This document shows positions 8,915-36,829 of a stretch of 48,527 bases of DNA, in pieces. The notes beneath the pieces were generated by a model, which saw nothing but the letters and a program-made list of their open reading frames with translations, was not told the origin of the DNA and made no database searches. The stretch is from Paulinella micropora (taxonomy: Eukaryota; Cercozoa; Imbricatea; Euglyphida), in contig BJOX01000004.1 in NCBI GenBank assembly GCA_009731375.1, positions 73,501-122,027 of the forward strand, read 5' to 3'. The translations under genes and the position numbers were made by a program. Every line of letters starts with the position of its first letter. Position 1 is the first letter of the stretch.

Positions 8915-10627
8915 TTACTCGATCTTTACCGTAAATTTGTTAAGTAAATACTCGAATTGTTCTTTCGGTAAATATTTTGTCATTACATCACCTATCTGCT
9001 TTTTCGTACCTACTTTTACAAACTTAATTTCACCGTCTCTCTGTAGGTGGTGCATAAAATGTAATTCTAAAGGTAAGTGTTTAGTTCTATTACCTGACAT
9101 ACCCCTCTCTGCCGCTAAGATTGTTTGAGAGTTATCCTCAAATAATTCTATCGGGCTTTTTTGGGCTATGTTTAGTTCTTGTGTGATGTGTTTCAGTGCA
9201 AGTCCTTCTCTTATGCACTCAGTTGCTGCAAATATTTCAGCATCATTGGAACTTAGGGCGATGCGACTCTGTCGCTTTGATAACCATGCAACTGGATCGC
9301 TGCCCCATAGGATCACGAATCCAGTGCGGGAATTCCCTGTTTTCTTACAAACTTTGTGAGCCGCGTCGGGCCACATGGAAAGTTTTGGATAGGTTTGCCC
9401 TTCCTGCTCTGACTTAGGCTCATGGTAAGCTAAACCTCGATAAGAGTTAACTAAATAACGAAAGATTCTGCCTAACATCGCATAAGTTATTCCCTTATTG
9501 ATAGTTTGCGTGACACTTGCCGAATTTAGTGCTTGTTCTATATCAGGCCTTGTCATCTTCGCGAGAAATAGCAAACGACCAACTAAACTAGGAACTGAAA
9601 ATTTTCGCAAGCTGGCTGATTCCGACATCGGTTCCGTGAAATGTTCTTGCGCTGGAGTACTGACGGGTTTAGCAGAATCGTAACCTACCTCTTTTAGTAT
9701 CTGCTGCTGATATTTTCGCTGATGCAAAATGATTTTCCCGTTCGATTGCTCTATCTCTATTCCTTTGAATTCACGGGCTATATATCTGAGTCTCTTGAGC
9801 GGGAAATGTTTTTCTAATGCGGACGCAAAACGCTCATATGCTTGTTTGTTTGGTGCTGTGAACAACAAGTCATCTACATGAAATATCCCTCCTATCGCTT
9901 CTCTTAAAGCTTTATCATTTTCTACAAACATACATAAATCAGAATCTAGCAGTCTAAAACCTAGCTCCTCTAACTTGGGTGCTAATATCTCATACCATCT
10001 TCTTCCTGCCTGAGGTGCGCCATATAAGGCACCATCTATACGCCATATCATCCCCTCATGCCCTTCTCTGTCTACACTCTCTGGCGCATATGCATAAACA
10101 GGGTCATTCATACGAGCATTCAGGTATGCATTTTTAAAATCTATGCCGTATAGTTTGTGTCTGTGCCAGGCAGATAGTTTGGCGAGAAATAAAAGTGAAT
10201 GGTGCGCGGCGCAAGGAACAAAGAGCTGATCTGGGTTATAGCTAACACCGGGTTCTAACATATCTCCCCGTAAAGCTAAACGAGACTTTATGAACTTTTT
10301 CCCGTTCTCATCTAACTTTACTTTGTGAACCCATGTCAATCTAACTATCTTACTAACTCCTGCCTTGCTTGCCTCCTTATAGGGTACCCATGTGTATGTG
10401 TTAAAGGATTGAAGAGCTTTTAGTTCTGCGTTCATACCTTCTAAAACATCTTTAGCTGTCAAACCTGCCTGTAAGAAATCTTTGGGTACTCTAACGTCTA
10501 CATACAAATAAAAATCACGAATCTCATCTGCCACCATACGGTCATCGCATAAGAACATATTAGCGGGACTTTGCAACGGGTATTCGGGATCTTTCACGGA
10601 GTATTTGTGGATTTCCGAATTCAACAT
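8915..10627 (-). CDS. pol: Copia reverse transcriptase and RNase H
   Basis: 570 codons. The RT covers roughly residues 75-330: a TWVPYKEA..WVHKVKLDENG start, YGIDFKNAYLNARM with the first catalytic Asp, GALYGAPQAGRRWYE, and FHVDDLLF as the xxDD box. The linker to RNase H includes a tRPDIEQAL block. RNase H has MWPDAAHK, ALSSNDAEIFAATECIRE and LFEDNSQTIL, supplying the expected acidic residues, and ends LPKEQFEYLLNKF. All recognisable catalytic residues are present, so this part of pol looks functional. It is separated from integrase by a frame change near 10.65-11.15 kb. Confidence 0.93.
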   Translation of the reverse strand: MLNSEIHKYSVKDPEYPLQSPANMFLCDDRMVADEIRDFYLYVDVRVPKDFLQAGLTAKDVLEGMNAELKALQSFNTYTWVPYKEASKAGVSKIVRLTWVHKVKLDENGKKFIKSRLALRGDMLEPGVSYNPDQLFVPCAAHHSLLFLAKLSAWHRHKLYGIDFKNAYLNARMNDPVYAYAPESVDREGHEGMIWRIDGALYGAPQAGRRWYEILAPKLEELGFRLLDSDLCMFVENDKALREAIGGIFHVDDLLFTAPNKQAYERFASALEKHFPLKRLRYIAREFKGIEIEQSNGKIILHQRKYQQQILKEVGYDSAKPVSTPAQEHFTEPMSESASLRKFSVPSLVGRLLFLAKMTRPDIEQALNSASVTQTINKGITYAMLGRIFRYLVNSYRGLAYHEPKSEQEGQTYPKLSMWPDAAHKVCKKTGNSRTGFVILWGSDPVAWLSKRQSRIALSSNDAEIFAATECIREGLALKHITQELNIAQKSPIELFEDNSQTILAAERGMSGNRTKHLPLELHFMHHLQRDGEIKFVKVGTKKQIGDVMTKYLPKEQFEYLLNKFTVKIE

Positions 10628-10769
10628 CCGTTCTTCTTCGTCTTCAAACTTAACTGTGGGTGGGCTGAGGTCTGTCTCTTACTACGAGTCTATCTCTGGG
10701 GTCACTCACTCTGCTGACTACCCCTACCCGTACTATGCTCTCCCATCCCGCACCGTACTTTTTCTTCGC

Positions 10770-11153
10770 TCATCCATCTCCCCATGCACGCGCTGGCACT
10801 CTTACTACCTTACCTATCAGCTCTTGAGCCTCTCTCTTTTCTCTCTTGGGCTTATTGCTAGGGGTAAATCTCTTTACTGCCTTGCGCTGCCTTTTACCGG
10901 GGATTATGTTACTCTCCGTTACTCTCTGACTCTGATCCCACGTTAATCCCTTTGATGGTGGTGATTTTTCTTTGTATGCTCTTCTTTCATGTATTTTTAG
11001 TCGATCTGTTGGATCTTGTTCATTTTCATGTTCTTGTGGTTTGATCTTGTGCTCTGTGGTTGATTGTTGTGGATAATGTGGCTCTGGACTTGTGTGTAGG
11101 CGTGTATGTTTGTGATCCAGTGTATTCTTCTCCACATGCTCATTCTCATTCAC
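10770..11153 (-). CDS. pol: linker between integrase and RT, out of frame
   Basis: 127 codons of polar low-complexity sequence rich in His, Glu and Lys, in a different register from both neighbours. Copia polyproteins have such a variable linker between integrase and RT; the register change implies indels. Confidence 0.5.
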   Translation of the reverse strand: MNENEHVEKNTLDHKHTRLHTSPEPHYPQQSTTEHKIKPQEHENEQDPTDRLKIHERRAYKEKSPPSKGLTWDQSQRVTESNIIPGKRQRKAVKRFTPSNKPKREKREAQELIGKVVRVPARAWGDG

Positions 11154-11170
11154 ATCGACATCGACATTCT

Positions 11171-12187
11171 CTATCTTCCCCTCAGCTTCATCAAGCTGTG
11201 TTGTTCGGTGGTCGTTGTTGACGTTGTGCGGTGACTTAGGTGATTGAGGTGGTGACTGGGGTGGTGACGCTTGTGGAGATGTGTTTGGTTGCTCACTCTC
11301 ATTCTCATTCTCCCCCCAGAGTCATCATTATCCCACGACACTAGTTTAGGAGGATGAGCGTGTTTACCGATTTTGTGAATATTAAATCTCACATCTCTCA
11401 CTCCGGAAATTATCTTCATACCGTGCCATACGCGGTATAGTTCCCGAAATAGATCATATCCTACTAGCATCACCTTTTCCCCTCTGTACTCTCCCTTCCG
11501 CACTTTACTCTTAGGTACATGTAACACACCCATGCATCCTATTGGTTTTAAGTGAAAGAGTGCTGGTTTTTTACCTAACAGCTGTTCATAAGGCGAGATT
11601 CCTTTGCGTTCCCCGTGAATTGCCGGTAGTATGTTGTGAGTTGTGGCTGCGTGTTCTAATTCTGCCCAGAATTGTGGCGGTAATTTAGCGTGATATCTAA
11701 TTGCTCGTGCAGGCCCCGCCGTAATATCATTCACTGCAATAGGATTCCCGTCTTTATCGTTTGTCGCGGAAGTTTTCCAAATAAAGCGAATATTTTTCCA
11801 CCACTTTATGACTTCCTCCGGAATATCAAATTCTTGATCTGCGCGAATTTCTTTTACTTTGTTTCCTGTCTGTCTCTCATAAAATGCTACAGCTTGTTTT
11901 AAACAATCTACAAACTCATTCTTATGGGCTAAATACAAGTCAAGAATGAATAGTGAGTAGTCGTCGGTGACCGAAAATTTATACCGTTTACCACCTATTG
12001 ATCTAGTTGCCCACGGTCCTGATGTGTCTATGTGTAGGATTATACCTGGCTTTTGAGCTCTTTCTATCGTATTAACTGCAAAACGTGGCAAACGTTTAGA
12101 CTTTCCTATCATGCAAGATTCGCAGAATCTCACATCACTCTCGTCACCAACTAACTTAATGTTCAAAATTTTTGCCAATAGGCGCAT
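11171..12187 (-). CDS. pol: Copia integrase (GAG-pre-integrase and rve core), catalytic Glu altered
   Basis: 338 codons. The start has CESCMIGKSKRLP, the end of the HHCC/GAG-pre-integrase zinc module. The core has HIDTSGPW (first Asp) and IRADQEFD (second Asp). The block that should carry the third acidic residue (NGIAER in most Copia elements) reads NPIAVND, replacing Glu by Val. PPQFWAEL, the kGISPYEQLLGKKP motif and the C-terminal GYDLFRELYRVW follow as in Copia. As sequenced the enzyme should be inactive. The C-terminus is low-complexity Ser/His. Confidence 0.88.
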   Translation of the reverse strand: MRLLAKILNIKLVGDESDVRFCESCMIGKSKRLPRFAVNTIERAQKPGIILHIDTSGPWATRSIGGKRYKFSVTDDYSLFILDLYLAHKNEFVDCLKQAVAFYERQTGNKVKEIRADQEFDIPEEVIKWWKNIRFIWKTSATNDKDGNPIAVNDITAGPARAIRYHAKLPPQFWAELEHAATTHNILPAIHGERKGISPYEQLLGKKPALFHLKPIGCMGVLHVPKSKVRKGEYRGEKVMLVGYDLFRELYRVWHGMKIISGVRDVRFNIHKIGKHAHPPKLVSWDNDDSGGRMRMRVSNQTHLHKRHHPSHHLNHLSHRTTSTTTTEQHSLMKLRGR

Positions 12188-12344
12188 CTTTGTTAACCCA
12201 TAATGCCCACAGGCATAGTGAAAAAGCTTGATTCCTATCTTTCTAGGTTTGTCTGACTTTCTGGGGTAAGCTTCGTATAATACTATATCTACGTGTGATT
12301 CTTTCTCTCTCTTATCTTCATGCTTACTTATCTCGTTTTTGTTG

Positions 12345-12674
12345 TCATTTGTGGGGCCTCCCTCCCCTTCTACCCCCTTGTCGCGAAAGGATCATACCTA
12401 GTGGTTCATTATATTCGTCATCCCATCTATATATCATACTTTTAGTTAACCTCCCCCTTACCAGTATATCACTCTCGTTAATGTGGATGGGGTGTTTGAG
12501 TATTACTAGCTGTCCGTTTTGGTGGATGACTGATCTGTTGTGTTTGTGGTCCATCTGTCCTGTAGAGACTATGCTAACTGGCAAGGTAGTGTCGAGTAAC
12601 ATCTTCTTTTCTACTGCTCTAGGCCTTCCTTTCCCATCTATCACTGTCAGCCTAGCTCTTCCTGACTTACTCAA
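12345..12674 (-). CDS. pol: Copia aspartic protease-like fragment
   Basis: 109 codons. KKMLLDTTLPVSIVS resembles the D-S/T-G active-site turn of retroelement proteases, with Gly replaced by Thr. Downstream VIHQNGQLVILKHPIHI fits the beta-rich body of a retropepsin. It lies between Gag and integrase, as expected. Frames on both sides are broken. Confidence 0.55.
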   Translation of the reverse strand: MSKSGRARLTVIDGKGRPRAVEKKMLLDTTLPVSIVSTGQMDHKHNRSVIHQNGQLVILKHPIHINESDILVRGRLTKSMIYRWDDEYNEPLGMILSRQGGRRGGRPHK

Positions 12675-13091
12675 CTCCCTCTCTCCATTGCCTGTCAGTA
12701 GCTACCGGGTCTATCTCATCGACATCCATCAATCTGTCTTCTCTGCATGATATGTCTGTGCTTGCTCCACTATCCTGTACTGTCATGTCTCTCTTTTTCA
12801 TCACTCTTTTTCTCACATGTATCAATACATGTTCTGTCTCTCCTTTTATCTCTGTCTCTATTTCTGTCTCTAGTTCTCCCTCTCCTCTTCCCTCACCTTA
12901 TCTCTCTTCTGTGAGTTGTGGAGGTGTTGTAATGGGACTCTGTCTGACTGCTCTATTCAAGTACACTCCCTCTATTGCTCTCACTATGTCAATCAAAAAG
13001 TCATCACTCTCTAGTTCGCCACTCACAACACGCATCACTTCTCCATTCATTCCCCTCACGCACTCATTTATCAACGTTTTAGCTATTTCAT

Positions 13092-14099
13092 TTATATCTT
13101 TGAAGGTATGACGGGGGGGTTGATGGGTTGTGTGTTTGTTGTTTGTGTTGGTGGGAGTGCTGTGGTTGGTCTAGAACTAGAGATTTGGAGTTGTTGTGAG
13201 GTGGGACCTACTTGATTGCTGAACTTGTTTTCAGAAGTGGGACCCAGTCGTTGCTCTCCCTCAACCACTCCACTCTCTTCGCCCCCTTCTTTGCTCTGGC
13301 CGGTCCGCTGACTAGAAAATAGGTTATGTTTGCTAAACTTTTTCTCATGTGGTGGTTGCGGAATATTTTGCGAAACTTGTGGACTTGTGGAAATTTTGGT
13401 GTCACGTAAAGTTTCAAATCCCCCGAAAACGAGTCTTTGTGAAATTTTATGAGACTTTTCCAATGCCGCAGCTTTAAGACCTCGCTCGTCTGGGTAATAA
13501 GGAGATTTGGGGGGACGCAACACGGGACTTACCGACAAATCCAACTCCGGGTAATCTGGGTCTTGTGTGGCGTGATATCCGCAGTACCTTGCATAAGATA
13601 ATCGTTTCGCGTGATTTTCATATACTCCCTTTCCATTTGATTTTTCAACGGAAACATTACATGGTTTTTTGCGTCTGTTTATTCCTGCACACTTCGTGTC
13701 AGGCGCGACTCCGTAAGAACTCTCAAGCCTCAAAGGAGTTTCGTTAGGGTTAGGGATGACTGGGGAACATCGTGGGGTGGCGGATACTAACCGCAGTTCC
13801 TTGCCTTCTCCCCGTAGTGAGGAGGGACCTCGTAGGGTGGCCGATACTAACCGCACTTCCCGTCCTTCTCCACTCTCACTACGTCTATTCCCTACCCTCG
13901 GTGTGGTCTTTGTATCGTGCAAAAGGGCTTGGGGACTTGTAGACTCGTGGAGTGGTGAGCTTGGTTGCTCATCCTCTTTTTCTCTTTCCTCCTCATCATC
14001 ATCGCTCTTATCATATGTGTTCCCCATATGGATTAAACCAACGTTTGTGTCAGAGTCACTTTGTTCGTTTTCGTTTTTGTCGTTGTCAGTTGTTATCAA
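13092..14099 (-). CDS. accessory/continuation ORF after Gag with C/H motif
   Basis: 335 codons overlapping the end of gag by 14 bases in another register, so it could be reached by frameshift. The start is acidic. A central block CAGINRRKKPCN..YCGYH looks like a small zinc-binding motif of the C-G-x-R-x-G-x-PC..YC-x-H type. The rest is Pro/Ser-rich and disordered, and contains two near-identical segments (VRLVSATLRG and LRLVSATPRC). The role is unknown. Confidence 0.55.
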   Translation of the reverse strand: MITTDNDKNENEQSDSDTNVGLIHMGNTYDKSDDDEEEREKEDEQPSSPLHESTSPQALLHDTKTTPRVGNRRSESGEGREVRLVSATLRGPSSLRGEGKELRLVSATPRCSPVIPNPNETPLRLESSYGVAPDTKCAGINRRKKPCNVSVEKSNGKGVYENHAKRLSYARYCGYHATQDPDYPELDLSVSPVLRPPKSPYYPDERGLKAAALEKSHKISQRLVFGGFETLRDTKISTSPQVSQNIPQPPHEKKFSKHNLFSSQRTGQSKEGGEESGVVEGEQRLGPTSENKFSNQVGPTSQQLQISSSRPTTALPPTQTTNTQPINPPVIPSKI

Positions 14100-15312
14100 A
14101 GTGTTTCTTTTTCTTGTAAAAGGGTTTCTTTTTGTTCTTGTAGTTGTTCTTTTGTTCGTTCTTTTCTTGTTCTGTGGACTTGTCTTCTGTTTGATTCCGC
14201 TTCATTTTTCCTTCTTTGCGGAACTTTTCCGAAATCACCGGGCAATATCTCATGGTATGGCCTTTGGCATCACATCCGAAACACGTGACTTTGAGTGTCC
14301 AGTTTGGAGCTGTCTTTGGTCCCGGTTTATTGTCTCCCCTTTTCCCTTTGTTATCCATTAGGAGATTGGTTTCTTGCTGCTGCTTGCCATCCCGAGATTT
14401 CCTGTTGTTATGTTTGCGTATTTGAGCTTTTCTTTCACGGAATTTGTTACGTCTTTCTTTTTCTTCCCACATTTTCCATCTTTCCTTAGATGCTTCGCAT
14501 AATTCCGAGAAATTTGGTCTTAGTCTGGCCGGGAGATCATAGTGGTCCACCTGAAATTTATCTCCGAAAGCTGGATGGTAGCGCAGTTTCTTAAATAGCT
14601 TTCTCTTTGCTTCCTCATCGGAAAATGGCGTCCCACATAAACTTTCAAGCTGAATTTTCTTTGCGAGAAATTCATTTAGCCAGTCTATATACCTCTCACC
14701 TGCCCTTGGCCTCGTTCTCTCAAACTCTTCCTCTAACATGTACCTACCCGCTCCGGAAATGCATCCCCACTGATCTCTTACTGCTATCAACTCTTCAATG
14801 GGTTCTTTCGTCTTCTGTGTTCGCAGGAAGTTAGATACATTGTCTTTGGAAAAGGCCACAGACAGACATAACTGCAAAGTTTTCATCCTTTCATAATATT
14901 TCTTCTCTTTGCAGACAGCTGTCTTTCTTCTTGTATATTGTTTTCTGATTAGTCTTTTCCTTTTCCTTGCTTCTTTCTCTTTCCACTCTCTCTTTTGTTC
15001 TGCTGTCATTTTATCCCAATCTTCTGGTTGTTTGTGATCTTCTTTCTTTGTCTGGTGTCTCACTCTTCCTCTCAGAGAGATGTCTGACTCTTCATCTTCC
15101 TCACTATCACTCATGGGCGAGTCGGGCTCTTCTAAATCTTCTGCCGCCTTAGCCCTTGCTTCATCGTAAGGAAAATCCTTTTTGGCTTTAGCTGTGTCAG
15201 CCAATGCCACAGATACCATCTCTGCCACGTGGACAGATACCCCTTGCATGTGCTTTTGAACCTTGCTTGACCAAGGCCAAAAGCTTTGGTCATCGCCCTC
15301 GAATATGGGCAC
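14086..15312 (-). CDS. gag: Copia Gag with CCHC zinc knuckle
   Basis: 408 codons beginning MPIFEGDDQSFWPWSSKVQKH, the usual Copia Gag opening in which the substrate-binding helices follow a W-x-W/F motif. A highly charged region precedes a helical body. CFGCDAKGHTMRYC near residue 350 is a canonical CX2CX4HX4C nucleic-acid-binding knuckle, followed by a Lys/Asn-rich tail. The start is chosen because it lies about 60 bp inside the 5' LTR. Confidence 0.9.
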   Translation of the reverse strand: MPIFEGDDQSFWPWSSKVQKHMQGVSVHVAEMVSVALADTAKAKKDFPYDEARAKAAEDLEEPDSPMSDSEEDEESDISLRGRVRHQTKKEDHKQPEDWDKMTAEQKREWKEKEARKRKRLIRKQYTRRKTAVCKEKKYYERMKTLQLCLSVAFSKDNVSNFLRTQKTKEPIEELIAVRDQWGCISGAGRYMLEEEFERTRPRAGERYIDWLNEFLAKKIQLESLCGTPFSDEEAKRKLFKKLRYHPAFGDKFQVDHYDLPARLRPNFSELCEASKERWKMWEEKERRNKFRERKAQIRKHNNRKSRDGKQQQETNLLMDNKGKRGDNKPGPKTAPNWTLKVTCFGCDAKGHTMRYCPVISEKFRKEGKMKRNQTEDKSTEQEKNEQKNNYKNKKKPFYKKKKHFDNN

Positions 15313-15363
15313 TTCGTTGCACTTGACTCAATACGTGCTTCGGCACGCTTGCCTCCTTGTCAA

Positions 15364-15374
15364 GGCTCATAACC
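15364..15374 (-). promoter_or_regulatory. primer-binding site matching initiator-tRNA-Met anticodon arm
   Basis: On the minus strand, GGTTATGAGCC lies at the inner edge of the 5' LTR. It is complementary to GGCTCATAACC, the anticodon stem-loop of eukaryotic initiator tRNA-Met. Copia-group elements of the Drosophila copia and Ty5 kind prime from this internal half-tRNA rather than from the 3' CCA end. Confidence 0.85.
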
Positions 15375-15682
15375 AACGTAATCTATCTCTCAAGCGCAGA
15401 GTTTAGGGAAGCTACCCCGTTAAGGGTATAGAATAGCCGAAGAAAAGACTTTTAAAAACTTTGGGTCACACAAAATGTTATGACCTTAACAGAATGGTAA
15501 TACTCATTTGATTCTAGGTATTCCAGACTATGATTCGCGAATACTCTAGAAAGTGTCCTTGTCAGTAATAAAGGTATTAATAACTGTCCGGCCTATGAAC
15601 CTGCCTATGACTAAGACTATCCAAATTACCGGTAAATTGACTAGGTGGAGTAACGCAGTGTTATTAATACTACATGACAACG
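15374..15682 (-). repeat. Copia 5' LTR
   Basis: About 309 bp, nearly identical to 8178-8482. Visible differences include tatgattcgcg versus attcgcg and a few single substitutions. Confidence 0.92.
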
Positions 15683-15691
15683 CCATAGTAG
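15683..15691. other. target-site duplication CCATA (right) and resumed host repeat
   Basis: Right copy of CCATA, followed by gtag. This continues the interrupted Penelope-like repeat exactly as at 1255-1258. Confidence 0.85.
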
Positions 15692-16460
15692 TATTTACTT
15701 GAAGGAGGGCTTCAAGTCCAACTAATATGTTCAAGTATCACAATTTTCATTTGGGAAAGATTTCTCAGAGTCACAACCGTTTCTCTTGAAGTCTGTTTCC
15801 TTATCCACAAATTTACCGCACTCGGCAGTGCGTGTTTCACGGGAAATCAGGGGAAAAGGTCACCCGTAATGGATTTGGGAAAAAAGGCAATAGTTAATCT
15901 TTTGTAAAAAAAATTTGAATTAATCGATTGAAGTCATTCCTAAACGAAATCGAAAACTAGTGAGTGAAGTCGAAACGTCGTGCAGAGGAGAATCTAACGG
16001 GCCGGTCAAAAACAGTATTAATAAAATGTCAACGGTAGTGGTTCTGGCCGGTCGTTAAAGTGCTCAGTCTGATAGCTCCCCCTAACGGTTGAGTAGAGTT
16101 GCGTACAGAATGCTGAGTGACTAACGATGTGTCAGTGACGTGTCTCAGAAAAAGGAAAAGCGGGAGAAAAGAGAAAGATGGGTCTCTTTAAACCTTAGAG
16201 GAAGATGAAAAAGAAGTGTGTCGTAACATTAATTAGAGTGGTAAGTTTGTATTAAAACAGTGGTCGCGTGAATTAAATCCAAAATGTAGTCTCAGTCAGT
16301 CTCAGCGTGAGTGAGCGTTACTGTTTGACAGGAGCTGTGCAATCGCTTCGTCGTGTGTTAACGCGCACGGCGGGCACTCGCACTGCAGCACCGAAGGCAA
16401 GCGGAGCAGAAAGCAAAGCCTAAGATCGCAGAGAGAACAAGAACGTGATGCGAGAGCAAG
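15692..16460. other. no feature recognised
   Basis: Mixed-composition DNA with no convincing exon, RNA gene or repeat on either strand. Confidence 0.5.
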
Positions 16461-16509
16461 TGTGTGATCGGAGTGTGTGCGTGCGTGTGCTTGATTGACG
16501 CAGAGTGTG

Positions 16510-16529
16510 TGCGTGTGTGTGTGTGTGTG

Positions 16530-16618
<89 letters not shown>

Positions 16619-16670
16619 GTTTATCTGTCTGTCTGTCTATCTATCCATCCATCCATCCATCCATCCATCC

Positions 16671-16748
<78 letters not shown>
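16510..16748. repeat. (GT)n then (CTAT)n/(CATC)n microsatellite
   Basis: Compound microsatellite: a short GT run, CTAT repeats, a few CTGT, a CATC block, then CTAT again. It precedes the LINE/SINE-like copy at 16750-17169. Confidence 0.95.
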
Positions 16749-16749
16749 T

Positions 16750-17167
16750 CGGGGGAAATGTATGGGGGGCTCCGGCCTAAAACCAAACCCCTATAACGAC
16801 AATTTTGTGTCCGCCGTTGATCGCGCGCTGCGCAAGGGCTAAACAGGCGACCATCTCCCGACCGGGGCCGTGATGCAAATGGTTGATGAAATCGAGGCTG
16901 TAGAAGGTAACTCACAACGAGCGTGAACTCCCGAAACCTCGGCTTTGGCGACCATCATCTCCTTATGGCTCACGCACCTGGGGGAGTCTTTTAGTGGTTG
17001 TTCTGTACAGTTCAAAAGGGCTCGGCTACCTTTCGGCTTGAACTGGGCACGGGCACCAACCCGAGCGGATGGTTAGTGTGCAGCTTGTAAGGTGCTGAAA
17101 GTTCCTGCCCGGGGGTAGTATAGGAGGTTTATGGCTTTTACAGCTAAGCCACGCCCATAGATTAAAC

Positions 17168-17169
<2 letters not shown>
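16750..17169 (+). mobile_element. LINE/SINE-like 3' end with (CTAT)n tail, copy 1
   Basis: Positions 16979-17169 match the reverse complement of 26611-26807 over about 190 bp (shared words include gtggttgttctgtacagttc and cacgcccatagattaaac). Both copies end in ATTAAACATC followed by a long CTAT tract, so the tetranucleotide is the element's 3' tail. No coding sequence for an RT is present; the upstream 230 bp has no copy in this window. Confidence 0.75.
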
Positions 17170-17223
<54 letters not shown>

Positions 17224-17400
17224 CTCTCTCTCTCTCTCTTCCCCCCCCCCCCCTCTCTCTCTATCTATATCTCTCCCTCTATCTCTCTATCTATCTATTT
17301 GCCTACTTACCTATCTACGTACCTATCTATCTACCGATCAATCTACTACCTACCTACCTATCTATCTATATACGTATCTATCTACCATTCTATCTTTCTG
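17169..17400. repeat. (CTAT)n/(CTCT)n tail and degenerate tract
   Basis: Starts as the 3' tail of the retroelement copy and degenerates into CTCT, poly-C and CTAC-type repeats. Confidence 0.9.
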
Positions 17401-17405
17401 TGGGT

Positions 17406-34254
<16,849 letters not shown>

Positions 34255-34444
34255 ACTTTGTGTAAAAGAATGACCGGCCCAATCGTTCCCTATGGCATCA
34301 TCAAGGCAAACGAAACAATTCCATCCACGCCGGACCGCCCTGTCTTCATGTGTCTGTTGTGTCTGTTGTGTCTGTGTGTCTGTCATGTCTGTCTGTCTGT
34401 CTGTTTGTCTGTCCTATATCTCTCTCTCTCTCTCTTATTATTAA

Positions 34445-34493
34445 GAGAACAATTTTACATGGGACTCAGGGAACCACGTGAAAAGTATAGCTA
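34445..34493. repeat. intergenic direct repeat, copy 1
   Basis: gagaacaattttaca..ggactcagg..cacgtgaaaagtatagcta, repeated at 35797-35850 with small indels. The two copies bracket the repeat-and-gap block between the divergent genes. Confidence 0.85.
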
Positions 34494-35775
<1,282 letters not shown>

Positions 35776-35796
35776 CTTCTTCTGCGTTTTTCTTGA

Positions 35797-35850
35797 GAGA
35801 ACAATTTTACAATTGGACTCAGGAAATGTCCACGTGAAAAGTATAGCTAT
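35797..35850. repeat. intergenic direct repeat, copy 2
   Basis: Second copy of 34445-34493, including the palindrome cacgtg. Confidence 0.85.
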
Positions 35851-36798
35851 CAAGTCATACCTTTATCTAAGGTGGAAACCTAGCTATTCAATCGAACGTA
35901 TTAAGGAAGATTAATCGGATATTAGGCGGCTCGGTATAAATGTAATTAATATTTATGCTTGGATATGTTGTGCGATATTTGGTCTATATTATGATATGGG
36001 TGTGTATGTTATTTTGAGCGGGATCGTTTGTGTATGGCGGCCCCCCTCTTTCCTTTTTTATCACTGAAAAAAGTGATGTTAGAAAAAAAAAGTGAAAGAG
36101 GGGGGTTAAGTTGGGGTGGGGCTTGGTTGACCAGATACGTCGACAGATTCAGAGAGTTCTTCTCCAAGTAGCGAACAAGGGGGCGGGGGTGGGGGNNNNN
36201 NNNNNTCTGCCTGTGTCTTGTCTGCCTGTGTCTTGTCTGTCTGTGTCTTGTCTGTCTGTGTTCATCTGTGTCTGTCTGCTACTACATACATCTACACAGG
36301 GAAGCATGCATACCACGTACCTACACACATGCACACGTACACACATGCATACTACACCCGCCTTCTGCTTTTTGTTTCCTTGTTCCCTCTGTGTCAGTGT
36401 TATCATCCTGTTCTCGTGCAGGCCAGGTATGATACCCTGAGGGGTGACAGCGTGTGAGGTCCCCTCTGTCTTGCACTCTCATGTCAGAATCGCACTTATT
36501 AAGGACTATGACGATGAACTTTCTTATTTCTTGCGATTTTCAATAAACTAAAGCGTTCACCTCAAGAATAGATTGCTTTGAAATCTCTCTTCATGAGCTT
36601 TCAAGGAGCCATCGCTCAGACTCTACACCAAGACTTGAGTGAGAACAGATCGCTTGAATGATAAGAAAGTTTAATAAGTGCAATCCTCTCTTACAATTGT
36701 CCCGTGAAACTGGATCTGCAGGCCAAGTATGAGCAGTCCACACAGGCCCGCCCCATTGCTTGCCCAGTNNNNNNNNNNNNNNNNNNNNNNNNNCCCTT

Positions 36799-36829
<31 letters not shown>

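Larger units (their letters stand above)
8178..15682 (-). mobile_element. Ty1/Copia LTR retrotransposon, nearly complete but decayed
   Basis: Two LTRs of about 305-309 bp, a 5-bp target duplication, a primer-binding site and a polypurine tract enclose frames in Copia order: Gag with zinc knuckle, protease-like, integrase, RT, RNase H. The coding region is split by frame changes (15312-14086, 14099-13092, 12674-12345, 12187-11171, 11153-10770, 10627-8915). Some key residues are substituted (integrase Glu, protease DTG). The close LTRs suggest a fairly recent insertion, so some breaks may be sequencing errors. It lies nested inside the pseudo-LTR of the older Penelope-like element. Confidence 0.93.

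Noticed and set aside
12295-15152. Plus-strand open frames opposite the Copia element
   Set aside because: Shadows of the minus-strand gag/pol frames; no domain and biased Ser/Leu composition.
16464-16842. Frames with repeated Y-L-S-I
   Set aside because: Translation of a CTAT microsatellite; all registers are open.
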